64,000 nucleotides of DNA from Panagrolaimus kolymaensis (taxonomy: Eukaryota; Nematoda; Chromadorea; Rhabditida; Panagrolaimidae): positions 6,386,001-6,450,000 of the forward strand of contig JAJQJQ010000002.1 of assembly GCA_028622995.1 (NCBI GenBank), given 5' to 3'. The notes below the pieces were generated by a model, which was not told where the DNA came from, made no database searches, and worked only from the letters and a program-made list of their open reading frames with translations. This document shows, piece by piece, positions 24,701 to 36,300 of the stretch; the stretch's first letter is position 1, and every line of letters begins with the position of its first letter. A program made the translations under genes and the position numbers.

Positions 24701-27700
24701 TGTCATAAATTTAGTTATTGCGATAATGGATATTGTTTATGCAAAAATGGATATACTTCAATGAATGGTTATTGCTTGCCTCCAGCTACTCCATTAACAC
24801 CTGAAACGATTAGAGAAGAAGATATTAATCCATTTGCAGCAAAAATTTATGGCACAGGTTCAAATCAAATTATCGGAAATCCTGGAGCAGTCATAGGCGA
24901 AGCTGTTGGACGAGGTAGTGGTTATGGATTAAGTCTTGGAACGTTGATTGCGAAAGGAATTATAAGCCCTGAAGAATCAGCGAAATTAAAGTCAAAATTA
25001 ATGTTAGTTGAAGAGGACGAAAAGAATAAAAGACCAATGATAGCAGCAGGTGTTCCAAATCAAATGATTACTTCACAAAATCAACAAGCTTTGAAGCAAA
25101 ATGGTTATTATTCTAATATACAAAATAACAATTATTTACCACATTCTCGACCACAACAAAATTTTCAAGATAATAGTGGCAATCATCAACAAACTCCTTC
25201 GCCACAAAAACCTCGAAATTTAGAAGCATTTCAAAAATATTTAGGAGGTTTTGGAGCTAATCCTTCAGAATCATTTTCAACTCAACAGCCTCGAACTCAA
25301 AATTGGCGAGAAACTACTCCTTCATCAAACGATAATCAACAACCATTTGACAGAACTTTTGGATCATATGGCAATAATTTACCTGATAGTATGGCTGCAT
25401 ATGGACCAGATTGGCAAAAATATGATAATAAAGGTTATTGGAGCAATCAGCTTTCAAGAAATTTTACAACATCTTTGAATAATAGAGAACCATCAAATCC
25501 ATGGTCGAATAATATGAATAATCAGCAAACAGAAATTTATGGTTATCAAAAAGATAAAGCATCTCCGACTTTTCCGCGAGTAGAGGATATTGATTATCCA
25601 ACAGATTATTCACAAATTCAAACAACAACTTCGCTTCCAATTAATTTTGCAAATTTCCAAAATACTCAACAATCACAAAGTTTTAATGGTTACAATGGAT
25701 TGCCATTATCCATTATTAATTCTAAAATTCCTCGTGAAACACCATCAACTGAAAAGCCCTTTTATATTGTAAATCCATCTTCCAATGCTCCGCCTGCGCC
25801 TGAAGGACAATTTTATCAAATGAATCAATTTGGTCAATATTCACCATATAATCAAATGCCACAAGCAAATAATATGAATCAAATTTATCCTTCAGCTTTA
25901 CCCAATTATGCAAATCCAATGTTACCAAGGATGGGCGGATTTAGTGGCTATAATGGATATCCACCTTTCTCAGCACAAGGATCAAAAACAATGGATTTAT
26001 CAAATTCTTTGCCATCCTCATATCAAAGAATGCAACATCCTGGCCGACAACATCGCCACCAACATGAAACAGAATTTTCTATGCCTGGAGAATATTGTGG
26101 AAATGGAGCCATTTGTCTGGGAAATGCTATTTGCATATTGGATTGGTGTAAATGTCCAGAAGGAATGGCAATCCAAAATGGAATTTGTACAGATCAACTT
26201 AATCGCGGGTATCAACGTGCGATGCCTAAAATTCGACGATCACAAAATTCCTTTAAATTTGCTAAACCCCTTCAAAGTTGCGATAATGGTCAAACATGCA
26301 TTGAAGATTCTGAATGTAAACAACTAAAAACTCTTGGAAAAGTTTGCATTTGTCCTAGAGGTTCTGTATTTTTCCTTGATGCATGTGTTTCCAAAAATCA
26401 TTTGGAAACAGCAAGAATTGGAGGAAATTGTAATGGCACAGATTTATGCGAAAATGGTTCCATTTGTATTAAACAAAAATGTCAATGTCGAGAAAATTGG
26501 AAAGCTATTGATGGAATTTGTATAAAAGTTTCTAAACCTGGTGAATCATGTGATGAAGGAGAATATTGTTTGAATGATTCAATTTGTTCTGAAAATATTA
26601 AAAGTTGCATTTGTCCTATTGGGAAAAATATGAGACAAGGATATTGCATTAATGAACACGTTGAAAGTCGAAACACTAGCACACCAACATCGCTGCCAGG
26701 TCAATATTGTGATGCAATGACGCAATGTTTAAATGGATCATATTGCTCTGCAACTGGGACATGTGAATGTTATGATAGAAAACATGTAATTATTCGAAAT
26801 CGATGCATCAGCAGTGATTTGATTAAACTTCCCGGACAACTTTGCATCCCAGAAAGTGATATTTGTTCAAAGAATTCAGAATGTAGTGAAAGTGGAATTT
26901 GTGAATGCTTAAATAACGCTGAACCCAAAGATAATCAATGTCCAGAAGTTTCTAAACTTAAAATTCAAAGACTTTCTGAAACTTGCACTTCCAATGGTGA
27001 ATGCCCTAAAGGTTCGGGTTGTATGGGTGGAGAATGTTATTGCGGTTCAGAAATTGTTAAAGCTACGGAAAAAAGAAAAACTTGCGAAATTGATAATGAT
27101 TGCGAAGTTGGACTTTCATGCGGCGAGGAAGGTTTTTGTGAATGTCGACAATCTGATTCAAGCAATGAATTTGTTTTAACGACAACTCAACTAATTCCTA
27201 AAAAGAAGCATGTAAAACGATCGAGTGGCGAACAAAGAGAAAGTTTTCCAATCACCCATGATAAAGATTATAGTCGACAAGCAACGATTCATAAACTTTT
27301 AAGCATGAAAAAATATTTCAATCAAAGCACTCAAGGAGATTCAATAATTAAAGAAGGAACAGTCGAGATAAATGGTTTATGTAATTATTCAAATGAATGC
27401 CGAGAATTGCTTACATGTTTTGAAAATAAATGTGTTTGCATGGAATTAAATAAAAATTGTTCAATGCAAGAACTTGAAGGTCATCATGTTGAACATTTGA
27501 CGAAAAGGGATATCACAGCTTCTTCTTCCAATAATGGTGATTCATTTTCCTAAATAAAAGCAATTTTGTTTTTGCTTTTTTGGAAAGGTGCTTTTTTATG
27601 TTTTGCTGTGTGACTTTTTATTTTTTTAACTCGCTTTCTATTTTGCCCGTTTACTAACCATCGCTTGCTTTTTTAAAATCTTTTTTTAAAATGAATATCA

Positions 27701-30700
27701 TTTTGTAAATATTTCAGCCGATGAAAAAATTCGTTCACCACCTGGAGGAAGTTGCTCTGAAGAAGAAGAATGTTCCGGTGGAAGTGTATGCCGTGAAGGA
27801 TGGTGCGTCTGCCCTGATCCAAGTATGATCGTCACTCGCGGACTTTGTGTTCAAACTCAGCCACGCCCCACAGTTCCTCCACCACAAACTACTGTAAGCA
27901 TTTATCCTTTTCACCAGCTTTTCTACAACAACAAAAAATTTCAGCAAAACTCCCATTCCACCAATCGTCCCACACAACAATCCTCTCTCCTTCCATCAGC
28001 TCGCAAAGCAGCTCCTGGAACATCTTGTGGCCCATTAGATATTTGTGTTGGAGGTAGCACTTGCATTGATAGCATTTGTTTATGCCCAGCTGGAATGCAA
28101 CCAAATCAACAAACAGCTCGATGTGAAAAACCTGAAGCTAAATCTGCTACCACCCAACCAGCAGCATCAAGTTCTGGTAAGTTTTCATAAAAAAAAAATT
28201 TCTAACACGCTTTCCACCGATGCAATAACTTTACAAAAATATTTTTGCTGATATATTTTTTTGTATTTTTGCTTGCTTTTTTTAACATACCAAAAAAACA
28301 AACAAAAACCCGCTTGATAAATTTTTGAATGCTGTTTTAAAAAAATAATCGTTTGTTTAGTTAAAAGATTTACATCCGCGCCGAAATATGCAAGAGATTT
28401 GAGTGAGTTTTGTTGTTGGGGAAAAAATATAATTAAATACTTTATTCTGTAGTTTTTAAATGTTCAATTAAAAATCAGGAAAATGATTTGGTTCTTGTCA
28501 CCAAAGAGACTTACATTTTTCTCATTTTTTATCCCAAAAATGTCCCGCTTCATTAGCTGATATTGCTGCAATTTCATTAAAGCTTTATGTCAGCACAAAC
28601 GCTCTCTTTCACACGCTTGCTTACTTCATTCTTTTTTTGTTGCTTCTAACATCATTGCTATTTTTTTTTTATCTTTGACAGATTTCTTAACCCATTCAAC
28701 TCGTCAACCATTCCGACCGAGACCGCGTCCTGTAACAGTTATTGAAGAACCATATCCATCTACAGCAAGATTTGGAAATCGTCAAACTGCACCTCCACTT
28801 CTACCTCCTTCTCCACGGCCAACACCAATGCCACTATCACCACCCACTAGACAACCATCAAATTTTATTGTTACTGAAGGCATTGAAGAAATCGAAAATA
28901 ATGGATCAGATTTAACTCCAATGATTGGAATCGAAAGTGGAGGAGGCAGTGAAGGTGGTGAAATGATGGATGAATGTGCTAAAGAAGGGTTATATTGCCG
29001 CGGTGGAACATTATGTGTTGATTTAACATGCCAATGCCCTCCAGCATATATATTACATAATGATCAATGTATACCACCAATAACGCCACGAAAAATTATC
29101 AATAAACGAAAGGGAAAGCCATCATATCGCGGTATATAAATATATCTTCTTAAATTACCTTCCTAAATTAAATGCTTTCTCATTTGCTTGCTTGCTTTGC
29201 TTTGGCTTTGGATATTTTTAAGTTCACTAACAAACATTTTATAACTAATTTCAATAACAAAAAATTAATTTTATTTAATTTTAAAATTTGGGTCTTTCGT
29301 TATTTATGTTTTTAGTTCAAATATTCAATAAATATGATATTTATTATTTTAGGACCGCGTTATGCTCATCCACATGAATCATGTTCTAATGGTGAAATAT
29401 GTACTGGAGGAGCCATATGCCAAGGAAAACAGGTAGACAATGCATTTGGTGATATAAGTGTGATATTTTCTAACATTAAGGTCTGTCCGCTTACATACTG
29501 TTGCTATCCTTTAACATTAAAAATTATTTTTTATAAAAAAAATATCGTTGCCATCTTTACGGTAATAAAAATGGAAAATAAAATAATACTCGATGACTCA
29601 TGTCAAGTTAAAAAATTGAAAATGCAAGAAAAAAGAGAAGATTATTTTAATTTTAAAATTGTAGTTATTTGCTTCTAAAAACGTGTGTTTTTAAAGTAAT
29701 TTCATAACAGCTTGTTATTAACTTTTATTAATCGACGATCAGCTAATTGTTTTTGAATACTAAAAAAAATAATAAAAATAATAGCTAAAAACTAAACTCA
29801 AATGCTAAACAGATTTTTTGCTACTTTTTTTTTCATTTCTTCAATTTTCCTAAACGCTTTGCTTTTGATACTTACAAAAACCTATCAATAATTTTTTTCC
29901 TTTTACTTTTTTACAAATTCCATTTTAGACATGTATTTGTCCATCAAATAAACCTATGCTTCGCCTCAATACCTGCATTGCATCGGATGAAAAACCCATG
30001 CAAAAACCCCAACTTGCTGGTCCAGGAGAAGAATGCAGCAGTGAAACTCAATGCACGGAGCAATCTATTTGTTATCAAGGAATGTGCCGTTGTCAAGCTG
30101 GATACATAGCCATTAGTGGTAAATGTGTTAGACTTCCAACTCAAAATGTTCCAACCACTACTTCACCATCAACACTAACAACAAAATTATCTATTATTGT
30201 TGGACCAAATGAATATTGTGGAAATGGAAAACAATGCGGTGGAGGTTCATATTGCTTTAATGGAATTTGTAAATGCCCCGTAGGATTTGTGGATAATTCA
30301 GGCAAATGTGAAAAAGCTCCAACTGCACCAACTAGCATTGCTACAATTTCAGGAAATGAATTTTCAAGAAGACGTAATCCTTGTTTTTGATTTTTAGTGA
30401 ACAAACTTAACTCGATTTTTTAGAAACCGACTCAGATTGCACTGATGACACCCAATGTGGCAATTATGCCATATGCGTTGTAAATAAATGCAAATGCAGA
30501 ACAGGATACACAGATGAAAATGGAGAATGTACACCAATGGAAGGTAAGCATACATTTACCTAAAAAGAAATCATAGAAAATATTTTTACCAAAAATTTGC
30601 ACAGCCAAAAAAACAAAACTAAAAAAAGGATTTTTTTTTTGCTTCTTTTTTGATTGATTTTTTTTGAAGTGCTTTTTTTAAATTTCCATTTTGATGTGTC

Positions 30701-33700
30701 ACTTTTTTTTCTATCCTTTTTTGCTTCTACATAACTTTAACAAAGTAACTTCAGATATCGCATTTGTGCGTGCATATTCTTCACAAAATTCCAAACCTAA
30801 AATTGTCGGACCACCTATTCGTCGACCAAAACCCAAAAAGCCTGCAGTTCCTCGTCAAATTGCTTCAGGTCGAGCCGATGGTAAAGGAGTTTGCCCAGCT
30901 GGAAATGATCCATTAATGGATGATGATGGAAAATTAATGCTTTGTAATGGAATGAAACCTAAATGTCCACCTCGATCATATTGTTATGTAACAGGACCGG
31001 CATCGGAAGAATATAATTGTTGTAAATCGTGGTAAACAAAATCAACTAAATTATTGTAAACTTAACACATTCTTTTTTTTGTCTTGTTTTTACACTAATT
31101 ATTAATTTTTTAAAAGCAATAGCGTGACTTTTTGATTCTTTTAATTCTTTCAAAAAAAATTTTGCTCAAAGATATTTGGCTTCTTTCATTTTAATCCCAG
31201 TCTTTCACACTCTTCTGTCGCTTTAGTCTTAGACCCCAAAAAACAAAACAAGAAAACCACTTTTTGGATAAAACAAAAGCTTGCCTTCTTAAAAATCTTG
31301 TTTGTGTTTTATTTATTATTAAAAAAACCTTAATTAACGAAGATACTGTATACCTTTTTTCCATCATACGATAATTTTTCAATATCTCTCTTCTCCTTCT
31401 CCTTTTTATGCATGTATCTACATAGTCTATTCACTTAATTTTTTAATTATATAATAAATAACTTTATTTTACTTTTTGTGCTTTTGTAAACTTTGATGAT
31501 TGTGCTTTGTTACTTTTTGAAATTGATGTGATTTGTAAAATCAAAAAATTATAAATATTAATAATGTTGTCATCGTGCTTGATTCTTTTGCAATGTGTTT
31601 GTTTGTTGTTGTTGTTAAAGTGATGAAAAATAACTATGAGTTACAAATTCAAGGAAAGTTGTGTTCATGAGGCTTTGAAGAAAGTTAAATAAGGTTGATA
31701 CACATTTATTCTAGAACAATACACCATTCGAAAATATGGACAACCATGTAACATTCAAAAAGATGCTTGCTCGCAAAATTCTAAATGCATTGATGGAATT
31801 TGTAAATGCGCTGAAGGCCTTATTTTTACTTCAAATCTTTTCTGTGAATTACAAGGAAATGTTGCAACCATAACACCAAAGATTGTTAAATTTAATGAAA
31901 TTATTACTCCACCACCTACAGTTGTTCCATTACCATATAATAATATAATAACTACCACCACTACCACGACAACGACAGAATCATCAGGAGGGCCAAATAT
32001 TGCAGGTAAAAGAATTCCATTGGGTGGACGATGCACTGTTGGATATGATTTATGCCCACCAAATGCTCATTGTTTAATGGGATTATGTGTATGTCAACCA
32101 GGAAAAACTTATCGCGATGATAAATGTTATAATCGTATGCTTCATTTTTATTTTATTAATATTGTCATTCCTTTATTTTTCAGCTAATGAACCTCTTCCA
32201 ATTTTACCAGGACCAAATGAAATGAATTCAGTCAAACCTGAACCAATACCATATCCATCTTCAAACCGTTTAATAGTTCGACATACCATTGGTGAAAGTT
32301 GTGAAGATGTTGATGATTGTTTATATGGTTCCGCTTGTCATAAAAGAAGATGTCGATGTCCAGTATCCACTGTTGAACAAGAAGGCAAATGTGTGAAGAT
32401 TGCATTTTCACGTGGAATTGCACATGCAGATGAATCATGTGAAAATGGAGAGCTATGTTCAGGTGGAGCTATGTGTGATTCAGGAATGAAAAAATGTATT
32501 TGTGCTGCTGGGCATGATGGTACACGAGGCACTTGTGTTCGTTGTAAGTTATTATCAAAAAGCAAAAATTTGAAATAAATGTCCAAAATTTTAGCTGGTT
32601 CATATTCCGCTCTTCCGGGTGAAACTTGCCGAAATAAACGCACAGAATGCACGGGTGGTTCATCTTGTATCAATACCGTTTGTGCTTGCGATGGAAACCA
32701 TTATGGAGTTGATGGATATTGTCGTCCATTAGCTTCACCAAACATCAATATTGAATATTTACCAGCCACAGGTCTTCGATTTAGTTCAAATCCAACTCGA
32801 TCAAAACAACGTGCAACTCGTTGTAATCCATTAAAATGCAAACTTCCAACTTGCTTTTGTTCTAAAACGGGTAAACAGCCACCAGGAAATCTTGATCCAT
32901 CGCAAATTCCTCAATTCATTGTTTTGACATTTGATGACGCAGTGAATGGAAAAACAGCTCCAGATTATAAAGAGCTTTTTGAAAGTGATAAATATAAAAA
33001 TCCAAATGGATGTCCAATAAAAGCCACATTCTTTGTTTCACATGAATGGACAAATTATGATGAAGTTCAATGGATTGCTCGAGGCGGTCATGAGCTTGCA
33101 AGTAATTCCATCAGCCATGGCAATCTTCAAGGATCACGTGCAACAACATGGCTGAATGAAATGGATGGAATGAGAAGAATTATGGCAAAGTTTGGAAATG
33201 TTCCAGAAGAAGAAATAGTAGGAATTAGAGCTCCTCAACTTGCACCGGGTGGTGATGCTCAATTTGGAATGATGCAAAGAGCTGGGTTTTTGTATGATAA
33301 CAGTATTAGTGCAAATCCTGGACAAGATAATGAACCATTTTGGCCTCAAACTTTGGATTACAGATTAAGTTGGCCATGCACAGATAGAGATTGTCCAATA
33401 AGGTAATATTTTTTAGAAAGTTAATAAAAGTAGTATCATGTTTTTGAAGTCCATAAACTAAAAAGTGTATCAACGATAAACGTTGGAGAATGTACTATAA
33501 GCAGTTAAAAGTCGTGGTTAAAGTAATGTGGGTTTCGAGAAAAGCATCGACATCATATATCCAAAACAACAAAAATCTTCTTCTTTTACAAAATTCATCC
33601 ATTCATTATTTATTTTCCAAAACCAATATTCTTTCAATCAATATCGCCATTAACATTTCATGGTGCTAGTGGTGAATTTAACAAAATTCTTTTAAATATT

Positions 33701-34996
33701 TCTTTGAGGCAATTGAATCTAAAAACGAAGCATTTATAAAAAAGCAAAACATGTGAATCCAAAAAATACATACCTTTATCGTTCACTTAGCTCCATTCCA
33801 TCTTGTGTTTCATCCCAAGGTTCAACTGCATTTTCCACTAATCAAAGGGATATCATAGGGTGAAGCAACAAAAAGAAAACTCGTGTTTTAAAAATTAAAG
33901 CCAATAAAATATGGCATCTGGGTAAAATGACTAAGGGGAAATTTAGAATAATGGTAACTAGTCAAAATATAAACAAAAAAGGGATTTAATCGAAAATTCA
34001 ACACAAAAGTCTTTTTATTTTTAGATGAGATAGCAAAATTGAGAAACAGCAGCAAAAAAAATTAATGAAAGCAAAAGAAAGCGATGCAAGCAAGAATGAC
34101 AGTTTTTTTTCTCACACCGTATGCTTTTACGCGCGTTGATGAAAAAATTCAAAAAGGAAGACGACTATTTTTACAAAACAAAAGCAACTTTGTAATTATT
34201 TTTGCTTTCTACTTTTTTTAACAATCAAACAGAAATTAATAAATAAATTTTATAGATCTAAAGCGAAAAAATGCGATGTAAAAATCGAAGCCATGAGTTC
34301 TTTTTTTCATTGAATTACCAAGATTTTAATCCTTCAAGAGTATTCATCATATAATTGTTTCTTCCATTTTCTAGTTCATTCCCAGGTATTTGGGAAATAC
34401 CAATGAATCAATTTTATGGAACATATTTATCACAAATTCAAACATTCAAAAGATCATCAATGATTCGAGCGGCGGTTGAACTAAATGCAACTGTGGAAGA
34501 ATTAATCAATGTTTTAACAACAAATTTTGAACGCTCATATTCAAATAATAAAGCACCTTTTGTTCTTTCACTTAATTCAGATTTCTTACAATTGGGTGGA
34601 GAAGGCAAAGGCTTGCTTGCTTTACAACAATTTCTTTTTAATATGGAACAAAAGAAAGATGTCTATTTTATTACTTTGAAAAGTTTAATAAGTTGGATGC
34701 AAGATCCAAAACCATTGAATCGAATTCATGAAGTATGTTTTTGACAGACATATTTTTGAAATGAGTAATAAACCTTTGATTTGAACTTTTCTATTTTTTA
34801 GTTTCCTGATCTTTCATGTCCTCTTCAAATGTCATCATACAATCCAGAAATAACATCAAGAACATGCGAAAAACCAAATAAATGCATATTTCCAACTCCA
34901 ACCCTCAGCAGTCCCGAACATCAATTTCTTACATGCAATCCTTGCCCTTCAATGTTTCCATGGTTGGATAATCCTATGGGTGTTCTTGATTTTTAA
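18737..34996 (+). CDS. Giant EB-module protein with C-terminal polysaccharide deacetylase domain
   Basis: Exons that join in phase: 18737-18809, 18861-18972, 19090-19874, 20058-20378, 20592-20729, 20889-21140, 21189-21509, 21606-21737, 21885-27536, 27718-27893, 27945-28176, (28361-28402), 28682-29131, 29353-29432, 29929-30373, 30424-30543, 30755-30880 (or to 31035), 31715-32134, 32184-32543, 32595-33402, 34375-34732, 34802-34996. The sum is about 3,865 codons. Order: signal peptide ([20 protein letters not shown]), chitin-binding-like domain, about 44 EB-type Cys modules, Q/N-rich linkers, chitin deacetylase domain. Nearly all module-bearing introns are phase 1, which allows module shuffling. 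The closest known proteins I recall are C. elegans F48E3.8 (cda-2) and related pharyngeal deacetylase-like proteins. Secreted; probably builds chitin-containing pharyngeal lining or other apical matrix. Several basic sites (RQRR near 22110, IRRS near 26235, VKRSS near 27215) suggest proteolytic maturation. Confidence 0.85.
18861..19160 (+). other. N-terminal chitin-binding-like (CBM14/peritrophin-type) domain
   Basis: Spans exons 2 and 3. Visible pattern: [38 protein letters not shown]. The aromatic FW before C-P and the C-P-x-x-x-x-F-D-x-x-x-x-x-C ending match CBM14. Only four cysteines are seen against the usual six, so one disulphide may be missing. Binding to chitin is inferred from the family. 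Confidence 0.6.
21885..27536 (+). other. Single 5.65-kb exon carrying about 26 EB-type modules
   Basis: One uninterrupted frame of 1,884 codons. I count about 26 modules of the form C-x4-6-C-x2-G-x2-C-x4-8-C-x-C-x2-G-x6-10-C, typically introduced by P-G-x-x-C. Eight residues of linker separate adjacent modules at the N-terminal side. Neighbouring exons each carry one or two of the same module with phase 1 borders, so this exon may have arisen by intron loss between modules. The frame reads 17 nt past the donor at 27536 (G|GTGATT) into TAA TAA-type stops with an AATAAA-like sequence, so a truncated isoform is conceivable. Confidence 0.8.
24790..26075 (+). other. Cysteine-free Q/N/P-rich linker within the EB array
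   Basis: About 425 residues with no cysteine, between the modules ending [10 protein letters not shown] and starting MPGEYCGNG. The first third includes an ordered-looking piece ([31 protein letters not shown]) and the rest is rich in N, Q, P, Y and S. It splits the array into two blocks of 17 and 9 modules. It ends with a His/Arg/Gln-rich stretch ([11 protein letters not shown]). Confidence 0.7.
28361..28402 (+). other. Candidate 42-nt cassette exon
   Basis: Preceded by TTTGTTTAG and followed by GTGAGT. Length 42 nt, divisible by three, entering and leaving in phase 1, and open ([14 protein letters not shown]). Flanking exons end and begin in phase 1, so inclusion or skipping both keep the frame. 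Inferred from signals only. Confidence 0.5.
30755..31035 (+). other. Exon with lustrin-like Cys domain; alternative end
   Basis: After the acceptor at 30754, the frame encodes a Lys/Pro-rich linker, then a domain with [23 protein letters not shown] and Y-NCC, which resembles the nematode lustrin-type cysteine repeat. It then stops at W-TAA (31033-31035). The GTAAAC beside the stop would join to the next exon to make TGA, so it cannot be used productively with the exon at 31715. An internal donor G|GTAAAG after 30880 is in phase with 31715 but removes the whole domain. See the finding on alternative C termini. Confidence 0.55.
32595..34996 (+). other. Last EB module and NodB-type polysaccharide deacetylase domain
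   Basis: Three exons encode the last module ([14 protein letters not shown]) and about 390 residues related to chitin deacetylases. Motif 1 is intact ([10 protein letters not shown]). Motif 3 is R-A-P-Q-L-A-P-G. The segment [18 protein letters not shown] matches the W-E-x-P-x block of animal chitin deacetylases. In motif 2 the usual H-S/T-x-x-H reads N-S-I-S-H, and in motif 5 the usual His reads Asn ([10 protein letters not shown]). A metal site with D and only one His may be weak or dead. The domain ends with a Cys-rich tail and a stop at 34994. The intron at 33403-34374 is unusually long (972 bp). Confidence 0.8.
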
Positions 34997-35841
34997 AAAA
35001 TAATAATACTTAGCTCAATTTTTGGTTTTTCTAAAGATTTATCTTTTTTTTTTGAAAATAATCAAATACACACACTCAAATTGTTTTTGATTTCTTAATT
35101 TTTCATTCTACTTAATTTATTATTTATTCTCAACTAAATTTAAAAAAAAGAGAGATCCTTTCCATTAATAAAATTAAAAAAGCTTATTTGTTTTCATTTG
35201 TGAAGATTCAAACTCCAATGCATAATCGCACATTTGAAGATTCAAAGGCTACTGTATTCTGATACATCGATTTGGATAATTTTTTATGTTTGTGAAAGCT
35301 ATTTTTTTCATTTTGCCTTGACCGGCTAGACTATGAAATATGAGTGGATACATAAACAAAAGAAATAGTATTTTTACTTTCCAGTGAGGAGGAATATTTG
35401 AATCATAGAGACAGACGTGAAGCAAAAAGGATATAACTGATTTGATTTTTTATAAACTCCATTTCTTATTGTCCGATCACTTTTTTTTGTCCGTCGATGA
35501 ATGACAACGAAAACGAGTCTATGAATTCTTTATTTTTCTTTTATTGTCAAAGATAAATAAATATTTGCAATGAATTTTTAAAAAGCGAGAAAACGATTAT
35601 AAAAAACTAAACAAACTAAAGATTTAAACTTGTTTCCGGTAAAATTATTGCACCCTAAAGGGAATGGAGTATGTTTGCGAATATAGCAAAAAATTTGTCG
35701 CAAACAATGTTTTTTTATATTATTCTATAGCTATGAAAGGTAGTACAAAAGGATGAAATAATTCTGTAAATCTTCACTCTCGATTTGTGTTTCATATTTC
35801 TTTTTTTACTTATTCCTTCTAATAAAGCTTTTTGAAAAATA
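34997..35841. other. Intergenic region
   Basis: 3' flank of the giant gene and 5' flank of the small Ala/Pro-rich gene. AT-rich; no ORF or repeat recognised. Confidence 0.5.
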
Positions 35842-36300
35842 ATGAAGATTTTCGCAATGTAAGTTTTGTTGAAGCTTCAATAATAATGCAACAACAACCA
35901 AAATCCAAGTTTAAATGCTTCCTTTACTGTAGCCGAAGGCTATAGAATAATATTTTTAACTTTTAGTTTCTTTGTTTGCCTTATTGTATCTCTTAATGGA
36001 CAATTTCTTGCTCCAGGAGTTTATCCTCCACGATTCTTTCAACCTGCACCATTTGTTGCTGCTCCAATTATTCCAAGACCCGTTTTTGCTGGTAACTCAT
36101 CACAGAACTAATAAATGTAAAAGCTAAAATAAATTTTTGTTTCAGCTCCTGTTATAGCTGCTGCACCAGTGTTTGCTGCTCCAATTATTCCTCGACCTAT
36201 TATAGCTGCAGCACCTCTCATTCCAGCATATGCTCCATTTGCACGTGCGGCATATTTGATTGGATCAAATAAAGGCAAAGCCGCTGTAAAGAAAAATTAA
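35842..36300 (+). CDS. Small secreted Ala/Pro/Ile-rich repeat protein
   Basis: Three short exons, 35842..35858, 35967..36091 and 36146..36300, join in phase (donors GTAAGT and GTAACT, acceptors TTTTAG and TTTCAG) to give 98 aa. Residues 1-18 (MKIFAIFFVCLIVSLNG region) are a signal peptide. The mature part repeats V-A-A-P-I-I-P-R-P-(V/I)-(F/I)-A-A twice and ends with Y-A-P-F-A-R-A-A-Y and a basic tail. No cysteine. Short hydrophobic Ala-Pro repeats like these occur in cuticle-associated and some antimicrobial-type nematode peptides; the function is unknown. Each exon alone is too short to stand out, so this gene is easily missed. Confidence 0.7.

Noticed and set aside
22029..26682. Many ORFs of 60-140 aa overlapping the 5.65-kb exon in other frames
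   Set aside because: Shadows of the long coding exon; none has independent motif support.
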